In this document: positions 8,591 to 14,876 of the stretch, piece after piece | Numbering within the stretch: the first letter of the stretch is position 1 | Layout: each line of letters starts with the position of its first letter | Assembly: GCA_014730345.1 (NCBI GenBank) | Contig: WJIJ01000200.1 | Coordinates: 1 to 32,538, forward strand | Source of the DNA: Candidatus Zixiibacteriota bacterium | GTDB taxonomy: Bacteria; Zixibacteria; MSB-5A5; UM-FILTER-46-8 | DNA: 32,538 nt | Direction of reading: 5' to 3' | Notes under the pieces: generated by a model | Databases searched by the model: none | Told to the model about the DNA's origin: nothing | Seen by the model: only the letters and a program-made list of their open reading frames with translations | Made by a program: the position numbers and the translations under genes

Positions 8591-9835
8591 ATGTCTGAAT
8601 TACAGAATGTAGATCCCGATATTTTTGAAGCAATAAAGAAAGAAGCCCGCCGTCAGGCGGAAACATTGGAATTGATCGCGTCCGAAAATTTCGTATCCAC
8701 ACCAGTGCTGGAAGCGATGGGTTCGGTAATGACCAACAAGTACGCTGAGGGATACCCCGGCAAGCGTTATTACGGAGGGTGCGAGTTCGTTGATCTCGGA
8801 GAGGACCTGGCCCGCGACCGGGCAAAAGAACTTTTCGGTTGTGAACATGTCAATGTCCAGCCCCATTCCGGTTCACAAGCCAATATGGGAGTCTATTTCT
8901 GCTGTCTGCAACCCGGCGATACTGTACTGGGACTGAATCTCTCCCACGGCGGGCACCTGACCCACGGTCACCCGATTAATTTCTCCGGCAAATATTTTAA
9001 TATCGTAGCCTACGGTGTTGATAAAGAATCTGAGGTTATCGACTATGATGAATTAGCCAAAATCGCTAAGGAAGCGAAGCCGAAACTGATAATCGCCGGA
9101 GCGTCGGCATACCCAAGAACTCTTGATTTCAACAGATTCCGGGAGATATGCGATGATGTAGGAGCCATGCTTATGGTCGATATCGCCCATATCGCGGGCC
9201 TGGTTGCCGCCGGACTGCATCCGTCGCCGGTACCGGTGGCTGATTTCGTTACAAGCACAACCCATAAAACCCTGCGGGGTCCCCGGGGCGGGATGATTAT
9301 GTGCAAAGAGAAATATGCTTCTGATCTTGACCGTGAAGTTATGCCCGGAATACAGGGCGGCCCGTTGATGCATGTAATCGCCGCGAAAGCGGTGGCATTC
9401 AAAGAAGCATTACAACCGGAATTCAAGGAATACCAGAAGCAGATAGTTGCCAATGCCTCCGCTCTCGCAGATAAACTTATGGCTCGCGGGTTGAAACTGG
9501 TCTCGGGCGGCACCGATACCCACCTTATGCTGGTAAGTTTTATCGACAGGGGAATCTCCGGCAAAAAAGTGGAAAAAGCATTGGAAAAGGCTGGTATCAC
9601 TGTTAATAAAAACACAGTTCCGTTTGATCCCAAAAAGCCGTTTGTCACCTCGGGCATCCGCATCGGGACTCCGGCGATTACTACCCGCGGCATGAAAGAG
9701 CCGGAAATGGAGATAATCGGGGATTTCATTGCTGATGTTATCGATAATATCGGCGATGAAGACAAATACGCCGAAGTAAAAGACAGGGTTAAAGAGCTTT
9801 GCGCGAAGTTCCCGCTCTATGAAAACCGCTATTAG
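8591..9835 (+). CDS. glyA: Serine hydroxymethyltransferase
   Basis: PLP enzyme that turns serine and tetrahydrofolate into glycine and 5,10-methylene-tetrahydrofolate, the one-carbon donor for thymidylate and purines. At 414 residues it has family length. Visible signatures are [11 protein letters not shown] near the N-terminus, [44 protein letters not shown] and the PLP-lysine motif [12 protein letters not shown] with Lys226. The C-terminal [15 protein letters not shown] is also standard. It lies 22 bases after rpiB and 8 before the next gene, so it is part of the same transcript. A dCMP deaminase further down the operon would supply dUMP for the thymidylate synthase step that uses its product. 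Confidence 0.98.
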   Translation: MSELQNVDPDIFEAIKKEARRQAETLELIASENFVSTPVLEAMGSVMTNKYAEGYPGKRYYGGCEFVDLGEDLARDRAKELFGCEHVNVQPHSGSQANMGVYFCCLQPGDTVLGLNLSHGGHLTHGHPINFSGKYFNIVAYGVDKESEVIDYDELAKIAKEAKPKLIIAGASAYPRTLDFNRFREICDDVGAMLMVDIAHIAGLVAAGLHPSPVPVADFVTSTTHKTLRGPRGGMIMCKEKYASDLDREVMPGIQGGPLMHVIAAKAVAFKEALQPEFKEYQKQIVANASALADKLMARGLKLVSGGTDTHLMLVSFIDRGISGKKVEKALEKAGITVNKNTVPFDPKKPFVTSGIRIGTPAITTRGMKEPEMEIIGDFIADVIDNIGDEDKYAEVKDRVKELCAKFPLYENRY

Positions 9836-9843
9836 GGAGAATT

Positions 9844-10149
9844 ATGGTAGTTGAATTTTCGCTTATACCGATGGATGTCGGTCAATCGCTGTCGAAATAT
9901 GTCGCCCAGGCCCTTGAGGTCGTAGAGGAATCCGGTCTGAACTACCGGATTACGCCCATGGGCACGATCATCGAGGGCGAATGGGACGAGGTGATGGACG
10001 TTATTAAACAGGCGCACAACGGGCTTCTTGAATCCGCTCCCCGGGTCTATACCCGGATTGTCATTGATGACCGCAAGGGTGAAGGAGGGAGGCTGGACAA
10101 AAAGGTCGCGTCCGTCGAACAGAAGCTGAACCGGGAATTAAGGAAATGA
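9844..10149 (+). CDS. MTH1187/YqgV-type thiamine-binding protein (DUF77)
   Basis: A 101-residue ferredoxin-like fold protein of the MTH1187/YqgV family. The diagnostic stretch is YRITPMGTIIEGEWDEVMDVI, together with the N-terminal FSLIPMD and the C-terminal acidic/basic helix ASVEQKLNREL. Members have been found to bind thiamine or related pyrimidines and form tetramers, but the cell role is not settled. The SD AGGGAGA lies just before the ATG. The stop overlaps the cutA start by four bases (ATGA), showing translational coupling. Confidence 0.88.
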   Translation: MVVEFSLIPMDVGQSLSKYVAQALEVVEESGLNYRITPMGTIIEGEWDEVMDVIKQAHNGLLESAPRVYTRIVIDDRKGEGGRLDKKVASVEQKLNRELRK

Positions 10150-10475
10150 TGAATTCGGATGAACCCGGCATTAAAGTCGTGTTATGCACTACCTCCGGTA
10201 TTGCCGAGGCGGAAAAGCTCGCCGGGTCATTGGTAGAAGCAAAACTCGCCGCCTGCTGCAATATCATTCCAGCGATAAGGTCGGTTTACTTCTGGGATGG
10301 GAAGGTGCGGAATGATGAGGAAGCCCTGTTGATAATTAAGACCGCGGATGAGAATCTCCAGGAGTTGACTCAAAAGATTAAAGGGATTCACAGCTATGAC
10401 CTGCCTGAGATAATCTCGATTTCCGTTGACGGCGGCAGTGCCGAGTTTATAAAATGGGTTAAGGATAATTCTTAG
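10146..10475 (+). CDS. cutA: CutA1-type divalent ion tolerance protein
   Basis: A 109-residue protein with the CutA1 marks: an N-terminal beta strand IKVVLCTTSG, EAKLAACCNIIP, the YFWDGKV strand, EEALLIIKTA, and the C-terminal block HSYDLPEIISISVDGG and FIKWV. CutA forms very stable trimers. It was named for copper tolerance, yet its true function in bacteria is uncertain. The start overlaps the upstream gene by four bases; a second ATG three bases on is equally possible. Confidence 0.95.
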   Translation: MMNSDEPGIKVVLCTTSGIAEAEKLAGSLVEAKLAACCNIIPAIRSVYFWDGKVRNDEEALLIIKTADENLQELTQKIKGIHSYDLPEIISISVDGGSAEFIKWVKDNS

Positions 10476-10487
10476 AGGATACTATAG

Positions 10488-10919
10488 ATGAAATCATTCA
10501 AGATAAATAACGGTTACCTTCTCCGGCTCGATAAGGGAGAGGAAGTTGTCAGTTCGGTGTTGAATTTCGTGGAGGATGAAGGAATCGGTTCAGCCATGGT
10601 TACCGCTATCGGGGCGGTTACCGACTGTGTGCTGGGATACTTCGACCGGGAGCGGAAGACATATCTCAACAAAAACTTCAATGATATTTACGAACTCGTG
10701 TCCTTGAACGGGAATATCACCTTCTTCGACGGCAAGCCCGTACTCCATGCCCATGTTTGCCTGGGAAATCCTCATTTCGAGATATTCGGCGGCCATTTTT
10801 TCTCTGGCATGGTCGCGGTTACCGCGGAGATTTTTATCATAGAAACCGGGTCCCGGATTACAAGGGCGCACAATGCAGAACTGGATTTGAATCTTATCGA
10901 CTCGGAAGAAAATGGTTAG
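10488..10919 (+). CDS. PPC-domain protein (DUF296)
   Basis: A 143-residue single-domain protein of the 'plants and prokaryotes conserved' family. Core motifs are TAIGAVTDCVLGYFD, YELVSLNGNIT, HAHVCLG and FGGHFFSGMV. His88, His90 and the His of GGHF match the metal ligands of the bacterial trimers. Plant homologues are AT-hook DNA-binding proteins; bacterial members lack the AT hook, as here, and their function is not established. It starts 12 bases after cutA and overlaps the next gene by eight bases. Confidence 0.87.
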   Translation: MKSFKINNGYLLRLDKGEEVVSSVLNFVEDEGIGSAMVTAIGAVTDCVLGYFDRERKTYLNKNFNDIYELVSLNGNITFFDGKPVLHAHVCLGNPHFEIFGGHFFSGMVAVTAEIFIIETGSRITRAHNAELDLNLIDSEENG

Positions 10920-11697
10920 ACCGTCGGGAATAATTACAATCATAACCGATTTCGGCCATGATGATTATTTTGTCGGAGCGTTAAAAGGGGCTATGCTGAC
11001 CCAGAATCCCGGCGCGCGATTGGTCGATGTTTCGCACGATGTCCTGCCCGGGGATATCAGGCACGGCGCGTATATACTTGCCAATAGTTATCCTGAATTC
11101 CCCCCGGGTACTGTTCACTATTGCGTGGTCGACCCCGGCGTTGGTTCTTCGAGAAAGCCGCTTGCCATTTATAGCAATGAACACTATTTCGTGGTTCCGG
11201 ACAATGGCATTGTCTACCCCGGAATAGCCGAGTTTCCCTATAAAGCCTATGAAATTAACCCGGGTTATCTCAGCGGCGCCGACATTTCAAGAACATTTCA
11301 CGGCAGAGACATATTCGCTCCAACTTCCGGATTGCTCTCCTCCGGCTTGGATATATCTGAATTGGGAGAACAGGTAGAGCTAATTACCCATTATGCTTTT
11401 CCGGAACCGGAAAAAATCGAAACCGGGTTGAAGGGCGAGGTTCTGCATATAGACCGGTTTGGAAATATCGTAACCAATTTCGAAAATGGAATTCTCAAAT
11501 ATTTTGATAGTCCCGTGCTTATGGCCAATGATTTCAAAGTTGAGCTTGTTTTCGATTATTATCACGAAACCCCCGGCAATAAGCCATTTATCATCAGGGG
11601 TTCCGCGGGATTTCTGGAAATCTCGGTCAGGGATTCTTCGGCGAAGATGAAACTCGGAGTCGGCGTGGGGGCGGAGTTGTTGTTGACTGGAGAATGA
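10912..11697 (+). CDS. SAM hydroxide adenosyltransferase (SAM hydrolase, DUF62)
   Basis: A 261-residue member of the family that splits S-adenosylmethionine with water or hydroxide into adenosine and methionine; it is related to the SAM-dependent fluorinase and chlorinase. Diagnostic parts are [18 protein letters not shown] at the start, [52 protein letters not shown] and the C-terminal-domain motif [11 protein letters not shown]. The Asp, Arg and His that orient the nucleophilic hydroxide in the family appear to be in place (GDIRHG, FHGRD). The physiological purpose is unclear; adjusting SAM in a one-carbon gene cluster is a reasonable guess. It overlaps the PPC gene by eight bases. Confidence 0.93.
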   Translation: MVRPSGIITIITDFGHDDYFVGALKGAMLTQNPGARLVDVSHDVLPGDIRHGAYILANSYPEFPPGTVHYCVVDPGVGSSRKPLAIYSNEHYFVVPDNGIVYPGIAEFPYKAYEINPGYLSGADISRTFHGRDIFAPTSGLLSSGLDISELGEQVELITHYAFPEPEKIETGLKGEVLHIDRFGNIVTNFENGILKYFDSPVLMANDFKVELVFDYYHETPGNKPFIIRGSAGFLEISVRDSSAKMKLGVGVGAELLLTGE

Positions 11698-11698
11698 T

Positions 11699-12217
11699 TT
11701 GAAAAATAATAATCGCCCTTCCTGGGATTCATATTTCATGTCCATGGCCGAACTGGTCAGCAGGCGTTCTACTTGCCTCAGGCGGCAGGTGGGAGCGGTA
11801 ATCGTAAAAGAAAAACGATTGCTGGCAACCGGTTACAATGGCGCGCCTTCCGGATTGCCCCATTGTTTGGATATAGGGTGTATGCGGGAGAAACTGAAAG
11901 TCCCATCGGGTGAGCGGCATGAATTGTGCCGTGCTATTCACGCCGAGCAAAACGCGCTGGTACAGGCGGCGTCATTCGGAGTGTCGGTCAGGGGAGCGGT
12001 TATCTATTCAACCACTTATCCCTGCAGTTTATGCGCTAAGATGCTGATAAACGCCGGTATAACCGGAATAATCGTCAAGGATGGTTATCCCGATAAGATG
12101 GCTTCGGAGATGCTGGAACAAGCCGGAATAGAAGTACGTACCTTCAAAGATGACGAGAAAGGTATTTCTGAGAACTATGACGATTTGCTCTTGCCTGATG
12201 AGGGATTGAAAAAATGA
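11699..12217 (+). CDS. dCMP/CMP deaminase (ComEB type)
   Basis: Zinc deaminase converting dCMP to dUMP, the precursor of dTMP. The 172-residue product has the zinc motif HAEQNAL (His81, catalytic Glu83) and PCSLC (Cys109, Cys112), and the family N-terminus [28 protein letters not shown]. The extra CxxxxC-type segment [11 protein letters not shown], found in many dCMP deaminases, is also present. The only start that keeps the conserved N-terminus is a TTG at 11699, with TGGAGA about six bases upstream; the next ATG (11738) would remove it. Its end overlaps nrdR by four bases. Deaminase, glyA and nrdR together suggest a deoxynucleotide and thymidylate supply unit. Confidence 0.92.
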   Translation: MKNNNRPSWDSYFMSMAELVSRRSTCLRRQVGAVIVKEKRLLATGYNGAPSGLPHCLDIGCMREKLKVPSGERHELCRAIHAEQNALVQAASFGVSVRGAVIYSTTYPCSLCAKMLINAGITGIIVKDGYPDKMASEMLEQAGIEVRTFKDDEKGISENYDDLLLPDEGLKK

Positions 12218-12972
12218 GATGTCCATATTGCAGCGGTCAATCCGATAGAGTTGTTGATTCCAGATCAGTAGCCGGCGGTGAAGCAGTTCGCCGGCGGAGG
12301 GAATGCACGTCGTGCGGCAAACGATATACAACTTATGAGTACGTGGAGCATTCCGGATTGCAGGTCGTTAAAAATGATGGCAAGCGCGAGGAATTTAATC
12401 GCGGTAAGTTGGTAAATGGAATAATGCTGGCCTGCAAAAAGCGCCCGGTTTCCAAGGCATCCATCGATAAAATCGGCGAAGATATTGAAAACATGGTTTT
12501 CCAGGAATCCAAGGGCGAGGTTACATCCCGCAGGATTGGCGAATTGGTTATGGACAAACTCCGGGAGCTCGATGATATCGCCTATGTAAGGTTCGCTTCT
12601 GTATACCGCAATTTCAGGGATAAAGATGAATTCCTCGAAGAATTGAAAGAACTTCCCCAGACAATGACCGTAATTAAATCCAATGGCGGCAGGCAGGGCT
12701 TCGACCGCGGTAAGATGATTAAGGGAATCAGGATGGCCTGTAATAAGCGCCCGGTCAGCGAAGAAGCTATCGAGAAAATCGCCGATAAAGTTATATCTGG
12801 CCTTAACCCCAATGATAAAGGGGAGGTGGGCAGTAAAGATATAGGGCGATTGATATCCGAAGAACTGCGCCATATTGACGAAGTGGCTTATGTCCGGTTC
12901 GCCTCGGTTTACCGTAATTTTCAGGATAAGAGCGAATTTTTAAACCAGTTGAAAGATTTGCTTGGCGATTGA
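12214..12972 (+). CDS. nrdR: NrdR-type repressor with duplicated ATP-cone
   Basis: NrdR represses ribonucleotide reductase genes when its ATP-cone senses dATP. Residues 1-48 are the normal zinc ribbon, with Cys3/Cys6 and Cys31/Cys34, [16 protein letters not shown] and RYTTYE. An ordinary NrdR then has one ATP-cone and ends near 150. This one has 252 residues, with cone 1 at 49-147 and a second complete cone at 151-249. Both keep the features VxK, FxRGK, GI, AC, KRPVS, KGEV and [19 protein letters not shown]. My ungapped hand alignment gives about 51 identical residues of 99. The start codon overlaps the deaminase stop (ATGA) and tatC begins three bases after the stop. No recognisable NrdR box was found in the window; its targets lie elsewhere. 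Confidence 0.95.
   Translation: MRCPYCSGQSDRVVDSRSVAGGEAVRRRRECTSCGKRYTTYEYVEHSGLQVVKNDGKREEFNRGKLVNGIMLACKKRPVSKASIDKIGEDIENMVFQESKGEVTSRRIGELVMDKLRELDDIAYVRFASVYRNFRDKDEFLEELKELPQTMTVIKSNGGRQGFDRGKMIKGIRMACNKRPVSEEAIEKIADKVISGLNPNDKGEVGSKDIGRLISEELRHIDEVAYVRFASVYRNFQDKSEFLNQLKDLLGD
12358..12960 (+). repeat. Tandem duplication of the ATP-cone coding segment
   Basis: Bases 12358-12654 and 12664-12960 encode homologous 99-residue ATP-cones separated by three codons, with an offset of 306 bases. Protein similarity is strong, but synonymous positions differ throughout (compare the codons for [11 protein letters not shown] in each copy). This points to an old duplication kept by selection rather than a recent copy or an assembly error. 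Confidence 0.92.
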
Positions 12973-12975
12973 TAG

Positions 12976-13728
12976 ATGACAGAGGATCGTGATTCCAAAG
13001 AGATGCCTTTTCTCGAACATTTGGAAGAGTTGAGAAGGCGCATATTGAAGAGCCTGGCGGCGATATTGATTTTTGGAATTGCCGCTTTTTTCTTCTCTGA
13101 TTTCATCTTTGATTTCCTGCAGTATCCCCTGCAGAAAGCGGTACCGGATATACAACTTCATTTTTTCGGCGTGACCGAGGCGTTCCTAACAAGGATAAAA
13201 CTTGCCCTGCTTGGCGGCGTTTTTTTTGCTATGCCGATTATTCTCTATCAGCTCTGGCAGTTCGTGGTCCCCGGCTTGCTCGAGAGTGAAATAAAAGTAA
13301 TTATCCCGCTGATGATCGTATCTACTATCTTCTTCGTTATAGGTTCCGGGTTTTGCTTTTATGTAGTCGCCCGTTATGGATTGAAATATCTCATAATCGC
13401 CAACCAACCCCCGGATACCCTGCCAATCCTTGGACTGGGCTCGTATTACTCCTTTATAATGTGGCTGATGATAGCCTTCGGTCTTGTTTTCGAACTTCCC
13501 GTAATCGCCTACTTTTTGGGCAAAATCGGAATTATTAATTCGAAGATGATGGCCAGCGGGCGGCGTTACGCGATAATCGGAATCCTGCTTGTTTCCTCGT
13601 TCATTACACCACCGGATCTGTTCACCCAGGTTACTCTGGGTGTACCGCTATACCTTCTTTACGAAGCGAGTATAATAGTGGTTAGGCTTACCGGCAGGAG
13701 GGAAAAACCACAGGAGGATATTGATTAA
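12976..13728 (+). CDS. tatC: Sec-independent translocase subunit TatC
   Basis: Multi-spanning inner-membrane receptor for twin-arginine signal peptides. The 250-residue protein begins with the cytoplasmic signature MPFLEHLEELRRRI, carries the conserved periplasmic FxxTEAF-like FGVTEAFLTRIKLAL segment, QLWQFVVPGLLESE, and later FGLVFELPVIAYFLGK and SFITPPDLFTQ. About six hydrophobic spans can be counted. A short charged C-terminus follows. It lies three bases after nrdR; tatA/B are not in the window. It probably ends the long rpiB-to-tatC transcript, although no hairpin terminator is visible after it. Confidence 0.96.
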   Translation: MTEDRDSKEMPFLEHLEELRRRILKSLAAILIFGIAAFFFSDFIFDFLQYPLQKAVPDIQLHFFGVTEAFLTRIKLALLGGVFFAMPIILYQLWQFVVPGLLESEIKVIIPLMIVSTIFFVIGSGFCFYVVARYGLKYLIIANQPPDTLPILGLGSYYSFIMWLMIAFGLVFELPVIAYFLGKIGIINSKMMASGRRYAIIGILLVSSFITPPDLFTQVTLGVPLYLLYEASIIVVRLTGRREKPQEDID

Positions 13729-13741
13729 CGCTTATTTATTC

Positions 13742-13770
13742 TTGCGTCTTCAGTGAGGAACCATTAAAAT
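13742..13770 (+). promoter_or_regulatory. Candidate promoter for the prenyltransferase
   Basis: TTGCGT (13742-13747) is 17 bases before TAAAAT (13765-13770), putting transcription start about 60 bases before the ATG at 13840. The same TTGCGT -35 with a 17-base spacer recurs before the aminopeptidase at 32021. Confidence 0.5.
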
Positions 13771-13839
13771 CCAATCGAACTAATAACTGGTGCTATTTGC
13801 GACCTGAAGTTTACTAATTAAATATGAAATGGTGTGATT

Positions 13840-14757
13840 ATGAATAAATGGTTAGCCGCAATTAGACTTCCTTTTCTAACGGCGTCAGTAATCCCGGTGT
13901 TGGTCGGGGTAGCCCTGGCATACTATGAAACCGGGCAATTCAACTGGATTACAGCATTATTGACAGCGATAGCCGCCGCTTGTCTACATACGGGCGCGAA
14001 CATGTCCAATGATTATTACGATCATAAGACAACAGACGATGATATAAACGAGACCCCGACCCCATTTTCGGGGGGGAGCAGGGTTATCCAGAACGGCCTT
14101 TTAACGCCGGGAACCGTTATCAGCGCCGCTCTCGCCTTTTATGGGGCGGGCATAATTATCGGTCTTTATCTCTGGTCTGCTACTCCCGGAAATCTCGTAC
14201 TTTACCTTGGATTAATAGGGTTCCTTTCCGGGTTCCTTTACACGGCAACTCCCATCAAAATTGGTTATCATGGATGGGGCGAACTTACCGTGGGGCTAAA
14301 TTTCGGCATCCTCGAAGTTCTGGGCGCTTACTATGTCCAGACCGGCAATTTTGCGTGGTCTCCGGTTATCGCCGGGATACCGGTTTCCTTTTTAATCGCC
14401 GCCGTCCTTTACATTAACCAGTTTCCCGACTATGAAGCCGATAAAGCTGTCGGCAAAAACCATTGGGTGGTTAAACTGGGCAAGAAAAAGGCCAGGTTAT
14501 GGTATAATATCCTGATGTTTGGAACATATCCCGTGGTTGTTCTCGGAGTAATATTCGGGGCGCTCAGTCCCTTTGCCCTTATAATACTGGCAACTCTGCC
14601 GCTGGCTATAAAAGCGGCAAGAATTCTCAAGGTTCATTATGATAAAATAGAAGAGCTTCTTCCGGCAAATGCCCTTACTATTCAGGTCCACCTGATGTTC
14701 GGGTTGTTACTGGCGGTCGGATTCGTGGCCGCGAAATTCCTGGATCATCTGATTTAA
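13840..14757 (+). CDS. UbiA-family prenyltransferase (MenA-like)
   Basis: Integral membrane enzyme that attaches an isoprenoid chain to an aromatic acceptor. The 305-residue protein is highly hydrophobic with about eight or nine spans. The first Asp-rich motif is NMSNDYYDHKTTDD (NDxxD) with PFSGGSRVIQNGLL after it, and the second is NQFPDYEADKAVGKNHWVVKLG, together binding Mg-diphosphate. NDYYD and the GGSRV stretch are most like 1,4-dihydroxy-2-naphthoate octaprenyltransferase (menaquinone synthesis), but other quinone or lipid acceptors cannot be excluded and no other men gene is nearby. The ATG at 13840 is preferred to the GTG at 13834; neither has a strong SD. It stands alone between two gaps and seems to be its own transcription unit. 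Confidence 0.85.
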   Translation: MNKWLAAIRLPFLTASVIPVLVGVALAYYETGQFNWITALLTAIAAACLHTGANMSNDYYDHKTTDDDINETPTPFSGGSRVIQNGLLTPGTVISAALAFYGAGIIIGLYLWSATPGNLVLYLGLIGFLSGFLYTATPIKIGYHGWGELTVGLNFGILEVLGAYYVQTGNFAWSPVIAGIPVSFLIAAVLYINQFPDYEADKAVGKNHWVVKLGKKKARLWYNILMFGTYPVVVLGVIFGALSPFALIILATLPLAIKAARILKVHYDKIEELLPANALTIQVHLMFGLLLAVGFVAAKFLDHLI

Positions 14758-14763
14758 TATATC

Positions 14764-14791
14764 AACCTCGATTAATAAAATGGAGGTTTTT
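14764..14791 (+). terminator. Weak candidate terminator after the prenyltransferase
   Basis: A 6-bp inverted repeat (AACCTC 14764-14769, GAGGTT 14783-14788) is followed by three more T residues. The 13-base loop and short stem make it a poor but possible intrinsic terminator. Confidence 0.3.
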
Positions 14792-14804
14792 CGGTTGCTG
14801 ACGA

Positions 14805-14837
14805 TATAGTTAATATAGATTTGGAACTATAATCTAT
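14805..14837. promoter_or_regulatory. Overlapping inverted repeats and a perfect -10 upstream of the zincin-barrel gene
   Basis: TATAGTT (14805-14811) pairs with AACTATA (14825-14831), and ATAGATT (14815-14821) pairs with AATCTAT (14831-14837). The two 7-bp stems are mutually exclusive. A perfect TATAAT lies at 14828-14833, but no good -35 sits at the right distance. It may be a regulated promoter; in such AT-rich DNA, chance is also possible. Confidence 0.3.
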
Positions 14838-14876
14838 CCCTAACTTGTTATGATTACAGTAGAATAGGTCAGCGTC

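Noticed and set aside
9043..9765. Open frame of 240 codons opposite glyA
   Set aside because: No SD or protein motif and entirely inside a conserved enzyme gene.
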